Source: Nostocales cyanobacterium LEGE 11386 | GTDB lineage: Bacteria; Cyanobacteriota; Cyanobacteriia; Cyanobacteriales; Nostocaceae | NCBI GenBank assembly: GCA_015207155.1 | Contig: JADEXK010000015.1 | Span: 1 to 64,000, forward strand | Reading direction: 5' to 3' | Length of the DNA stretch: 64,000 bases | In this document: in pieces, positions 27,010 to 35,832 of the stretch | Layout: each line of letters starts with the position of its first letter | Position numbering within the stretch: position 1 is the first letter of the stretch | The notes under the pieces: model-generated | Told to the model about the DNA's origin: nothing | The model's input: the letters and a program-made list of their open reading frames with translations, nothing else | Database searches by the model: none | Program-made: the position numbers and the translations under genes

Positions 27010-28401
27010 ATGCTCTATACTCATAACAATAAAATCGTTCCTTCAGTGAAAACTGAAGATTTTTTGCCTCCTATTAGCATCTGGATGTCTTTAGCGGGAA
27101 TTCTGTTAATGGGGACGGTTATTTCAGCGATCGCTCTCTCTTCATGGGTGAAATATAAAGTCACAGTCAAGGCTACGGCTACTGTTCGTCCTACAGGAGA
27201 AATTAGATTAGTACAGCCGAAGACAGAAGGTACTGTAGAAAAAATTTTAGTTAAAGAAAATCAAATTGTTAAACAAGGTGATGTCATTGCTCGCCTTGAT
27301 TCGGAAGAATTACAAATTAAAAAAAGTCAACTACAAGGAAATATTCAACAAGGCAATCTACAATTAATTCAAATTAATGCTCAAATCGACTCTTTAGATA
27401 CTCAAATTTTGGCTGAACAAAGAGTAATAGAACGAACGGTTGCTGCGGCTCGCTCCGATTTAGCACGTAATCAAAGAGACTATCAAGAACGCCAAATTGC
27501 TACGCAAAATGAATTACAAGCAGCAGAAGCAAGTTTGCAAAGAACACAAGCAGAGTTACAAAAAGCTAATGCCGATTTAGACTTTGCTAAATTGGATCGC
27601 GATCGCTATGAGCAATTATCCGGAACTGGCGCGATTGGTCAACGTGAGTATGAACAGAAAAAGCTCCTAGTCCAACAAACAAAAGCCATCCTAGAAGCTG
27701 AAATGAAAGCTGTGGAAATTGCACAAACAAAAGTGCAAGTAGCTAAAGCTGCGATCAATCCTTCTCCAGCAATGGTAGATATTGCTCAAGAACGTATTGC
27801 TCAAGAAGCTGCTAGAGGTGAAGCAACAATTGCTACCTTAAAAAAAGAAAAACAAGCTTTAATTCAACGGCGAGTTGACATGCACAATCAACTCAACCAA
27901 TTTCGCAAAGAACTTCAACAACTAGAAAATCAACTGCAAAATAGCATTATTCGTGCGACTAGCGACGGTATTATCCTCAAGCTCAATTTACGCAACTCTG
28001 GCCAAGTCGTGCGTGCTAGTGAACCTGTGGCCGAAATTGTGCCTCAAAATGCTCCTTTGGTCATTAAAGCAATGATTCCCACCGCAGAGATTAAAAAGGT
28101 TGCAGTTGGTCAAGATGTATTATTGCGAGTTAATGCCTGTCCTTATCCTGATTATGGCACTCTCAAAGCTGTGGTTAGTAACATTTCTCCAGATGTGATG
28201 ACAACTCAAAATAGTAATACAGGCGCAGAGACAACTAGTTACTTTGAAGCCACAGTAAAACCAGAAAGTTTGACCTTTGGTAATGGCGATCGCCAATGTC
28301 GGATTCAATCAGGCATGAATACCCAAGCTGATATCATCTCTCAAGAAGAAACAGCTATGCAATTTATGCTGAGGAAAGCTAGGTTAATTACTGATTTGTG
28401 A
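27010..28401 (+). CDS. HlyD-family adaptor of the peptide exporter
   Basis: A 463-residue periplasmic adaptor (membrane fusion protein). One N-terminal helix (~26-48, WMSLAGILLMGTVISAIALS) is followed by a split lipoyl half-motif (GTVEKILVKENQIVKQGDVI), a long coiled-coil hairpin rich in Gln/Glu/Ala (~95-310), the second lipoyl half (TSDGIILKLNLRNSGQVVRA) and beta-barrel segments. It bridges the C39 ABC exporter to an outer membrane TolC-like channel, which is encoded elsewhere. Spacing of 25 bases indicates an operon. Confidence 0.93.
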   Translation: MLYTHNNKIVPSVKTEDFLPPISIWMSLAGILLMGTVISAIALSSWVKYKVTVKATATVRPTGEIRLVQPKTEGTVEKILVKENQIVKQGDVIARLDSEELQIKKSQLQGNIQQGNLQLIQINAQIDSLDTQILAEQRVIERTVAAARSDLARNQRDYQERQIATQNELQAAEASLQRTQAELQKANADLDFAKLDRDRYEQLSGTGAIGQREYEQKKLLVQQTKAILEAEMKAVEIAQTKVQVAKAAINPSPAMVDIAQERIAQEAARGEATIATLKKEKQALIQRRVDMHNQLNQFRKELQQLENQLQNSIIRATSDGIILKLNLRNSGQVVRASEPVAEIVPQNAPLVIKAMIPTAEIKKVAVGQDVLLRVNACPYPDYGTLKAVVSNISPDVMTTQNSNTGAETTSYFEATVKPESLTFGNGDRQCRIQSGMNTQADIISQEETAMQFMLRKARLITDL

Positions 28402-28815
28402 GCAGTTACAAGCTTATGTGTTGCTATTTTCTCCTGAAAGTGTTTCGTTCTCTGGCAAAACCGGAGAACATCTTCATTTATATACCAACCAATAATGACA
28501 AAAATCATACGAATGTAATACAACTTGGCTTTATTTATAACTACATAGTTCTTTTGCTATGTATTACTGGTAAAGCATGACAGAAATCAAGATTTCATTT
28601 ACAACAGCACAACAGCCTAGTATAAAAGTCTTTTAACTTTCGACTTCTAGGCAACAGCTTGAGTTAGTTATTCACCATACAGTTTACGGGAATCACTATG
28701 GCATATTTTAGAGAATATCTTGTACACTTAACAGAATTTGCATGGCATAAATATGCCATCGTTTTCCTAGCATTTTTCTTTTATGCTAGTAAAATCACTA
28801 AACTGCGGATATCAC
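28402..28815. other. Spacer after the exporter operon
   Basis: AT-rich DNA with no clear terminator. A frame at 28698-28898 would encode a 66-residue protein with one helix (YAIVFLAFFFYASKITKL) but overlaps the next gene by 83 bases in another frame, so I do not list it as a gene. Nothing else is seen. Confidence 0.4.
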
Positions 28816-29523
28816 ATGACTTGGAAATTGTGTACGCAAATTATACTTTCAATTGTCTACGTAATCACTCTTGTCCATTTTCTGAGGTCTTCTCATAAAA
28901 TTCAACAAGCATTGCAGTGGTGGTCTTCGAGACAATCAATGAAACTCTTTATGGAAGCTGAAAAAATTCGCGACGGCTTATTACAGGAGTCATTCATTAT
29001 CCGTCGTAGCTTAGATTTATTGGCAGTAGAACACCTAAATTTATCACCCAAAAAAACTCAAGATTGTCTAACAAAAATTGATAACTTTCATCATGCTTTA
29101 GCGAAATTGAGCGATCGCTTATTTCCTGAATCATTACAAGATAGCTTTCCTTTAGCTATTGAATGTTTATTGGAACCCTGGTTAACATCCCATCCTCATC
29201 GGGACTTTCATTTTGATTTGCCAGCCTCCTGGCGACGTGAACCAGCCGAACGCAGCATGATAGTCTTACTCTCTTTAGAGGAGTTACTAAAATTAACTTT
29301 ACCAGAACTTTTGATACCAATATCAATATATATTAGTTTAAAACAACAGAACGATGTGGCTCAACTAGTAGTACAAATTAGTTATCCTGATGTATCTACA
29401 CTGGGTTTTTATTCGCATCTACCTGAATTAGATTATCTTTGCGAAAGTTTTCGGATTTTAACTTCGGGGAAATGCTTTTGCCGTAGTAAAAACCTCAACG
29501 CAGCTTGGTATTTTTTTTGGTAA
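28816..29523 (+). CDS. Membrane-anchored kinase-like protein, probably degenerate
   Basis: About 235 residues. An N-terminal helix (TWKLCTQIILSIVYVITLVHFL) is followed by a helical stretch around RDGLLQESFIIRRSLDLLAV. That stretch lines up loosely with the dimerisation region of the CHASE2 kinase downstream (HNGPLQSLAKALKLVRSQ) but lacks the His. No intact ATP-binding motifs are present in the C-terminal half. I infer a pseudo-kinase that may work with the following response regulator. The start is uncertain: the ATG at 28816 precedes the helix, and a start 11 codons earlier (28783) is possible. Confidence 0.6.
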   Translation: MTWKLCTQIILSIVYVITLVHFLRSSHKIQQALQWWSSRQSMKLFMEAEKIRDGLLQESFIIRRSLDLLAVEHLNLSPKKTQDCLTKIDNFHHALAKLSDRLFPESLQDSFPLAIECLLEPWLTSHPHRDFHFDLPASWRREPAERSMIVLLSLEELLKLTLPELLIPISIYISLKQQNDVAQLVVQISYPDVSTLGFYSHLPELDYLCESFRILTSGKCFCRSKNLNAAWYFFW

Positions 29524-29713
29524 GTTTTATCACAGAAATGCCTGCAAAAATTGGCAAATATTCTCATTATATCTTAAAATATTTAATATTATTTAATCAA
29601 GTAGATAAATTACCAATAATAAAAAAATCTCATTATAGTTACTAAATTAAATTTATTGATACAGATGCAAAAACAAGTTTGATAGTTCTGTGTAAATTGG
29701 CGGGGTGTTAATT

Positions 29714-30391
29714 ATGAAACAAGCTTTATCTGAGAAGGCATTACTAAAAATTTTAGTAATTGATGACCACGAATTAGTTCTAGGTGGAACAGTAGATGTC
29801 CTCAAAAAGCGTTACCCTGATGCCGAATTTATCACTGCTATCAACGCTAATAATGCTCTGGAACAAATCACCGTTTCACAACCCGATTTGGTGGTGATGG
29901 ATCTTTCGATTCCAGAACAACCAGGAATGACGGCGCGACCTGATACAGGTGTGCAACTGCTCAGGATTTTGATGAAAGACTATCCCCACCTAAATTTAGT
30001 TGTTCAAACTGCTCATGTGAGAACATTAGTGCGAATTAGACCCGATATTGATAGTCATAAAGGAGGCTTTACAGTTGCTGATAAAAGCCTTTCCACTCAA
30101 GAAATGTTAACTAGAGTAGATTGGGCATTACAGGGATTAACTCATACGAAAGACATTAAAGGAATTCATTCTGGATTAGAAGTAAAACCAGAATGGCTGC
30201 GAGTGCTAACGCTAGCATTTGCCGAAGGATTGCAAGACAAGACTATTGCCGAAAGGATGTGTATATCTGAACGGATGGTGCGTCATTATTGGAGTAAGCT
30301 GCAAGACGCTTTAGACGTTTATCCTGAAGAAGGCAGAAATATCCGCATTCAAACGGAAATGCGAGCTAGAGAAGAGGGTTTGATTGATTAG
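29714..30391 (+). CDS. LuxR-like response regulator
   Basis: A 225-residue regulator. The receiver domain (~10-140) has the acidic pair in VIDDHE and phospho-acceptor Asp in VVMDLSIPEQ, plus the late Lys in VADKSLS. The C-terminal half has a helix-turn-helix (LTLAFAEGLQDKTIAERMCI then SERMVRHYWSKLQDAL) of LuxR/NarL type. I use the ATG at 29714 with GGGG upstream; GTG at 29705 is an alternative. It lies between two kinase-type genes downstream of the exporter operon, so it may be its two-component partner. Confidence 0.88.
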   Translation: MKQALSEKALLKILVIDDHELVLGGTVDVLKKRYPDAEFITAINANNALEQITVSQPDLVVMDLSIPEQPGMTARPDTGVQLLRILMKDYPHLNLVVQTAHVRTLVRIRPDIDSHKGGFTVADKSLSTQEMLTRVDWALQGLTHTKDIKGIHSGLEVKPEWLRVLTLAFAEGLQDKTIAERMCISERMVRHYWSKLQDALDVYPEEGRNIRIQTEMRAREEGLID

Positions 30392-30410
30392 TTTTAACAG
30401 GGCTATTTCA

Positions 30411-30445
30411 TTCTAGAGATGAGTATTAAACGCTCATCTCTAGAA
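30411..30445. terminator. Perfect 13-bp hairpin after the response regulator
   Basis: TTCTAGAGATGAG and CTCATCTCTAGAA pair fully around a 9-base loop, 20 bases after the stop. There is no T-run right after it; it may work together with the hairpin at 30458-30524. Confidence 0.55.
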
Positions 30446-30457
30446 TCAAGGCGCTAG

Positions 30458-30524
30458 AAAAATCTGTATGTTTTTATACTATTTTTTGAAAAAATTACTT
30501 GATTTAGTAAACATACAGATTTTT
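30458..30524. terminator. 16-bp inverted repeat with A/T edges
   Basis: AAAAATCTGTATGTTT (30458-30473) is exactly complementary to AAACATACAGATTTTT (30509-30524), with an inner TTTTTTGAAAAAA stem. Flanking A and T runs make it a possible bidirectional terminator. The rest of the 30392-30767 spacer holds no gene. Confidence 0.55.
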
Positions 30525-30767
30525 TATGATTATTTCTTACATCCAAATCTAGCAATCAGCGATATTGTCTTTAACAGGTTTTGAAAATAAATTCATCTGT
30601 CAGATTTCTGGATTTTAGTGATGACCCACCAGTACCATGCTGGTTAGATTCCAAGCGATCGCTCCTATGAAGAGTGCTGAGTTGAAAGTACTTCCTTCCT
30701 GAGTAAGGTAAATCAGTTTGCCATTGTCAAAAAAACGGCTCTGTCTAAAGGACTCAAACAGCAGCTT

Positions 30768-32651
30768 ATGTATCCTAGACTTTGGAGAAGAATTAAAGAA
30801 GAAATTGCTATTTGGCGTGTAGGCACTTTACCAGGCTTGATCATGATTACCCTAGTAGTTATCACGCGTCTTATAGGTTCAATGCAATCATTAGAGTGGC
30901 TGGCCTATGATCATTTTCTGCGTATCCGCCCTGAAGAACCAATAGATGAGCGTGTGTTATTGGTAGGGATTAATGAAGATGATATCCGTAGTCTTCAAGA
31001 TTACCCCATACCAGATCGTGACTTGGCAGCACTATTATTAAAATTACAAAGTTACCAGCCTAAAGTTATTGGTCTAGATATTTATAGAGATTTACCAGTT
31101 AATCCTGGTCATACTGAATTAGTTGCAGCCTTAGAAAAATTCCCCAATTTAATTGCCATTGAAAAAGTTTTACCAGAGCAAATTGCTCCACCAGCAGCAT
31201 TACCACCTGAACAACTGGGTTTTGCTGATCAAATTCTCGATAGTGATGGCAAATTAAGACGCATTTTGTTAGGGACACCAACGCCTGAAGGATACAAGTT
31301 ATCTTTGTCTCTACGTTTAGCCAAAGTTTACTTAGCTCACAAAGGCCTGAAATTAGAAAATGGTATCCGCGATCGCGCCGCCATGAGATTTGGCAATACT
31401 GAACTACCCCGGTTTTTACCCAATTCTGGGGGATATGTGCGAACTGATGCAGGTGGAGTTCAGATACTCCTAAATTTTCGCAGTGGTCAAGGAAGATTTA
31501 GAATTGTCTCTTTGAGCGATATTACCAGCAACAATTTTAATCCTGACTGGATACGCGATCGCATTGTCATTATTGGTATGACTGCTCCTAGCCGCAGAGA
31601 TTTTATGACTACCGCCGCCGTTCCATCGATCAAACCTGCAACAGGGCGAGTTTATGGAGTCGAAATCCAAGCCCATGCTGTTAGTCAAATTATCAGTGCA
31701 GTCCTTGACTCTAGGCCACTCTTAAAGACTTGGGATGAGATATGGGAATATTTATGGATTGTGGCTTGGGGTTGTTTAGGAATTGTGATTGCTGGACTAA
31801 CTAAATCTCCTTTGACAAATCTTGTAGTTTTTGGTCTTGCTAGCTTTAGCCTCTTGGCAATTAGTTATTTACTGATAATTTGGGGTTGGTGGGTTCCAGT
31901 AGTACCAGCAGTTATTATTTTAGCTTTAAATAGTATTGAACTCACAGCTTTATATCAATATGACCTAGCTTTGAGGTCTGGCATTAAAGTTCGTCAAGCT
32001 ATTATCGAACGCACATTTGAAACTATTCATAATGGGCCACTACAAAGTTTAGCTAAAGCCTTAAAATTAGTTCGCAGCCAAGACTTGCCCACCGATAAGT
32101 TACTGCTGGAACTAGAAAAAGAAATTGATAAATTAAACCACGAACTCAGAGGAATTTATGAATTTTTACAACGCGAACCCCTCACCCAAGATAGCAGTCT
32201 TTATTTAGGCAACAGCCTAATATTGAATTTGCAAGATCCTTTACACGAAATTCTCTATCAAGTTTACAGCTATACCTTAGACCGAGACCTGCCCTATTTT
32301 AAAACTATCAGGGTGAAAGTCCGAACTTTTGAGCCTGTCGATGAGCAACGCTTGAATATTGAACACAAGCGAGGAATCTGCCGATTTCTGGAAGAAGCTT
32401 TGTGTAATGTTGGTAAACATGCCACAGGAGTAACTCGTCTGGAAGTTAGTTGCTCTTCATCTGAAGGCTGGTACACCTTGAGCGTTGTTGATGATGGACT
32501 AGGTATCAACTCACCTAAAGAAGGTCGAGGAACACAACAGTTTAGAAATTTAGCTCGACAACTCAAGGGAAAATTTCGGCGAGTAAATCTTTCTCCTAGA
32601 GGATCGCTGTGTGAATTATCTTGGCCAATTGCCAAGTTTTGGCGGCGGTGA
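30768..32651 (+). CDS. CHASE2-domain sensor histidine kinase
   Basis: A 627-residue membrane kinase. One N-terminal helix (~23-40), then a periplasmic CHASE2 domain (~50-300; LLVGINEDDIRSLQDYPIPD and IGMTAPSRRDFMTT segments), three helices (~325-395), a dimerisation region with the candidate phospho-acceptor His in FETIHNGPLQSLAKAL (~421), and a HATPase_c domain (EEALCNVGKHATG N box, VVDDGLGI G1 box). The ligand of CHASE2 is unknown. Adjacent to the LuxR-like response regulator, it is the likely cognate sensor. Two strong hairpins lie between the pair. Confidence 0.92.
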   Translation: MYPRLWRRIKEEIAIWRVGTLPGLIMITLVVITRLIGSMQSLEWLAYDHFLRIRPEEPIDERVLLVGINEDDIRSLQDYPIPDRDLAALLLKLQSYQPKVIGLDIYRDLPVNPGHTELVAALEKFPNLIAIEKVLPEQIAPPAALPPEQLGFADQILDSDGKLRRILLGTPTPEGYKLSLSLRLAKVYLAHKGLKLENGIRDRAAMRFGNTELPRFLPNSGGYVRTDAGGVQILLNFRSGQGRFRIVSLSDITSNNFNPDWIRDRIVIIGMTAPSRRDFMTTAAVPSIKPATGRVYGVEIQAHAVSQIISAVLDSRPLLKTWDEIWEYLWIVAWGCLGIVIAGLTKSPLTNLVVFGLASFSLLAISYLLIIWGWWVPVVPAVIILALNSIELTALYQYDLALRSGIKVRQAIIERTFETIHNGPLQSLAKALKLVRSQDLPTDKLLLELEKEIDKLNHELRGIYEFLQREPLTQDSSLYLGNSLILNLQDPLHEILYQVYSYTLDRDLPYFKTIRVKVRTFEPVDEQRLNIEHKRGICRFLEEALCNVGKHATGVTRLEVSCSSSEGWYTLSVVDDGLGINSPKEGRGTQQFRNLARQLKGKFRRVNLSPRGSLCELSWPIAKFWRR

Positions 32652-33043
32652 ATTTTTGCGTTAAGTAACCTAAAAATGAGGACTAAAGTCCTCACTACAA
32701 ACTAATTATGCTGTATTAGTTTATTGTAGTTAGATTAAAAATTAGGCAATATAATATTTTTTTAATAAAATGGATATTTTAATATTTTTTAATATAAAAG
32801 ATCAGCAATAAATCATATTTTTTAAAATTAAAAACCGGATAAATTATTGATTTTAAATTCAAGCTTTATCAAAAATTTACAGAATTATAAATATATAAAT
32901 TATGCCATTTTATTTAACAAAAATGTATCAAAATATGTGATATTTTTAAATAGATGTACAACGCTAGCTGAAATTAATAGAAAAACAAAACTTATAAAAA
33001 TTTCGTTCATTTTATCCAGTGCAATGCCGAAGGAGAAAATATC
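32652..33043. other. AT-rich spacer with a small repeat
   Basis: At 32679-32703 lies GAGGACTAAAGTCCTCACTA, an 11-bp palindromic repeat also seen at 62041-62063 (CAGGACTAAAGTCCTGACTA). The region 32740-33000 is extremely AT-rich with no gene; it presumably carries the promoter of the small peptide gene. Confidence 0.45.
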
Positions 33044-33211
33044 ATGAATTATATAAATTGGCTCTTGCACAAGCTTTTGAGCGCCAAGATTTTAACAATT
33101 TGTGTTATGACTATAACCATAGGTGTAACTCAAGCTGCACATCCTGGATATCAACCACCCCCAGATCAAAAACCTCCTACTGGTTATTCAGATTCATCAG
33201 GTATCAGGTGA
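33044..33211 (+). CDS. Small secreted proline-rich peptide
   Basis: A 55-residue gene with AGGAG (33031-33035) 8 bases before its ATG. Residues 1-12 are polar/basic, 13-30 hydrophobic (SAKILTICVMTITIGVTQAA), with a likely signal-peptidase cut after AAHP or QAA. The mature ~24 residues are Pro/Gly/Tyr-rich (PGYQPPPDQKPPTGYSDSSG). Good ribosome site plus signal peptide support a real gene. The role is unknown; being the next gene after the CHASE2 kinase suggests either a secreted signal or an unrelated envelope peptide. Confidence 0.68.
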   Translation: MNYINWLLHKLLSAKILTICVMTITIGVTQAAHPGYQPPPDQKPPTGYSDSSGIR

Positions 33212-33317
33212 GTGTAGTGCTGTAGACGCTTGTGGAATGGCGTCACTGGCGTTGCTGAGTTAAGAGTTATTAATCTTCCCCTGCTCCCTCACTCACCCTA
33301 TTCAAAGTAACTGAGTA

Positions 33318-35135
33318 CTAGTTCCCCTCCACCGGCTTCTGATATTTGCCAGGGTACTTGCGTTGAAAATAGTCCTCCATGATTTTTAAAATCATTGGAG
33401 CAGCAACACTACCACCACCGCCGCCAGAATGTTCAGCAAAAGCTACGATTAAAATTTCTGGTTTATCAGCAGGAGCATAAGCACCAAACCAAGCATGATT
33501 TTGTTTCACCCCACGCTTCCATGCTTCAGCTGTGCCACTTTTGCCAGCTACTGGGGGAATTGTTGGCTGATATAAAACTTTACCAGTACCTTCAGAGATC
33601 ACCTTCCTCAATCCCTCACGGAGAACTCTGAGTGTTGTTGGCTTCATGTGTACAGGCTCTCGCCAGCTTTTAGCCTCTTCATTATCTTTGAGCAAATGTG
33701 GCTGGACTCGATAGCCACCGTTGGCTGGCACTGCAAACATCACAGCGACTTGCAAAGGAGTAGTTAATAAAGCACCTTGACCAATTGACATGTTGATACT
33801 ATCGCCTACAGTCCAAGGCATCTTCCAAACCTTTCGCTTCCATGTCTCATCTGGTACTAAACCTCTGGTTTCTTCCGAGGCGAATTCAAAGCCGGTTTTT
33901 TGCCCAAATCCGTATTTACGAGTCCATTCAATTAAAGTAGGGCCTCCGACTGCCCTACCAATTTGATAAAAGAAAGTATCACTACTCCACTGCATTGCGC
34001 CCACAAAACCTAAAGGGCCAAATCCGGCGTGGTTCCACTCACCAAATCGAGTGCCACCAATAGTTAAGGAACCGTAGGTTTGTAGCACTGTGTTAGGAGA
34101 AAATTTACCCGATTCCAGTCCAGCCGTAGTTGTGACTATTTTGAAGGTACTGGCCGGCGGAAAGGCACTGAGGGCGCGGTTAACTAAAGGATGGTCTGCA
34201 CCTTGAACAGTTTCCCAATCTTTTTGGGAGAGTTTTTGCTTGGAGAAGATATTGGGATCAAAGGTGGGATGAGACACCATCGCTAAGACAGCACCATTGT
34301 TGGGATCAAGTGCCACGATCGCACCATCGCGTGTACCCAAAGCCTTTTCTGCCGTCTTTTGGACATTTAAATCTATAGTTAAGTGTATATCTTTACCAGC
34401 TTTTGCTTGTTTTTCTCCCAAAACTCGAATGGGACGACCTGCACCATCCACCTCTACCTGTTGACCGCCCCATTCACCCCGGAGAATTTTCTCATAAGCC
34501 TTTTCCGACCCCATTTGACCAATTACATCGCCCAATCGATAACCTTCCTCCTTCTTCTCTTTTAATTGTTCGGCAGTCAATTCCCGCGTATAACCCAGTA
34601 CATGAGCTAATTCTTTGCCGTGGGGGTAGTAGCGAACAGCTTCTGTGTGTATTTCCACATCTTGGAGTTCGTTTTCATACTCCTTCAATGCTGTTATTTG
34701 TGCTTCATCTAGGTCACGAGCAATCCGAATCAGTGAAGAAGAATTCGGGCCTGCCTCTTGTAACTTCTTTTCTATTTCCTCTGAGGAGATTTCCAGAATT
34801 TTCTCCAGACGCGAACTCACAACCGTCCATCCAGGCTTGGTATGTGCCATTGGCCACAAATACACAGAACGAGGATAACGCGTACTCGCTAAAAGTTGAC
34901 CATTACGGTCAAAAATATTACCTCTTTCTGGTTGTTTGGGGATGATCCGCACCCGGTTAGCCTCTGCGCGTTTTCGGTGGTTCGCTCCTTCGACAATTTG
35001 CAAGTATGCTAAACGGACACTTATTGTCCCCATCATCAACAAAGTAAATGCAATTAAAAATATGGGCTGAAAATTTCGTCCCACGGTACGTGTATTTTTT
35101 TTTCCACCAAGTGGGGATGGTTGCAATAAAGCCAT
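33318..35135 (-). CDS. mrdA: Penicillin-binding protein 2 (transpeptidase)
   Basis: A 605-residue class B PBP2 that cross-links peptidoglycan during cell elongation with RodA. One N-terminal helix (~24-45), the dimerisation domain with RGNIFDRNGQLLASTR, and the transpeptidase domain with the active-site Ser in PPASTFKIV, SSDTFFYQIG (SxD variant usual for PBP2) and KSGTAEAW. The Gly-rich HSGGGGGSVAAP and the end DYFQRKYPGKYQ are normal for the cyanobacterial form. No rodA or mreBCD follows in this window. Confidence 0.95.
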   Translation of the reverse strand: MALLQPSPLGGKKNTRTVGRNFQPIFLIAFTLLMMGTISVRLAYLQIVEGANHRKRAEANRVRIIPKQPERGNIFDRNGQLLASTRYPRSVYLWPMAHTKPGWTVVSSRLEKILEISSEEIEKKLQEAGPNSSSLIRIARDLDEAQITALKEYENELQDVEIHTEAVRYYPHGKELAHVLGYTRELTAEQLKEKKEEGYRLGDVIGQMGSEKAYEKILRGEWGGQQVEVDGAGRPIRVLGEKQAKAGKDIHLTIDLNVQKTAEKALGTRDGAIVALDPNNGAVLAMVSHPTFDPNIFSKQKLSQKDWETVQGADHPLVNRALSAFPPASTFKIVTTTAGLESGKFSPNTVLQTYGSLTIGGTRFGEWNHAGFGPLGFVGAMQWSSDTFFYQIGRAVGGPTLIEWTRKYGFGQKTGFEFASEETRGLVPDETWKRKVWKMPWTVGDSINMSIGQGALLTTPLQVAVMFAVPANGGYRVQPHLLKDNEEAKSWREPVHMKPTTLRVLREGLRKVISEGTGKVLYQPTIPPVAGKSGTAEAWKRGVKQNHAWFGAYAPADKPEILIVAFAEHSGGGGGSVAAPMILKIMEDYFQRKYPGKYQKPVEGN

Positions 35136-35832
35136 AAGACAAAGAAAGTTTCTTAACTAGTATTACTGTGTATACAATTGTGCTAAGTGCCTACCAGGTA
35201 CTTAATGAAATGTGAATTCGATGAACCTCACTCCAACCCCTCTCCGACACCCAGAGGGGCAAAAATATCCCTGGTTTTGAACTAAAAATCAAGGTTTCAA
35301 AGCCTCTCCCCTGCGAGCTACGGTGTACACATAAGTCTTATCAAGTTGCCTAACAGCGTTTCGTTCCCCCCTACCCTTGAAAAGGGGGAAAATGTCTTCA
35401 AGTCCCCCTTAAAAAGGGGGGTTTAGGGGGATCAGATGATTTGTGTGTACACGGTAGCCCCTGCGAGAGGAGAAGTTTGGAGAGGGGTTGTTGATATTTG
35501 TCGAACTCACGTTAATGAAAAAGCGATCGCCTGAAGTATGAACTTTTAAATTTTATACTTCATAATTCATTTAGTCTCCAGTTATAGTTACTAAATTGTG
35601 AGTGCTAAATGCTGAATTTTAATTCCTCTAGCTGAGAATTCTGAACTTATTTGGATATTTGTACTGATCCCCTAAACTTTGACCTGGTATTGAGCTTGTA
35701 ACAATTGAGGAAGTATATTCCTCATCGATGGATTTAGGCGGATACAATAAACCAAAGTGTTGTGTCTAGTTTACTTAATAGACTACATTAATCGACAAAA
35801 CTACCTAATATCACTGCATTCTACTGAGGATT
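35136..35832. other. 697-base spacer with nested repeats
   Basis: Holds a 140-bp insertion-like element (35318-35457) sitting inside a palindromic CCTCTCCCC...GAGAGGGG type repeat (about 35230-35490). The remaining 35490-35832 is AT-rich promoter-type DNA ahead of potA with no gene. Confidence 0.6.
35318..35457. mobile_element. 140-bp MITE-like element with 10-bp target duplication
   Basis: The ends CTACGGTGTACACA (35318-35331) and TGTGTACACGGTAG (35444-35457) are inverted repeats with one mismatch. Exactly the same 10 bases, CCCCTGCGAG, flank both sides (35308-35317 and 35458-35467), as left by transposition. The interior has no coding capacity but contains a C-rich/G-rich hairpin (TCCCCCTTAAAAAGGGGG). 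Confidence 0.75.

Noticed and set aside
28698..28898. 66-codon frame with one hydrophobic helix
   Set aside because: Overlaps the next gene by 83 bases in another frame and its second half loses all character; a GGGA lies upstream, so it is not excluded but unsupported.
34403..34945. 180-codon frame antisense to PBP2
   Set aside because: Complete overlap with a certain gene on the opposite strand; composition is that of an antisense shadow.
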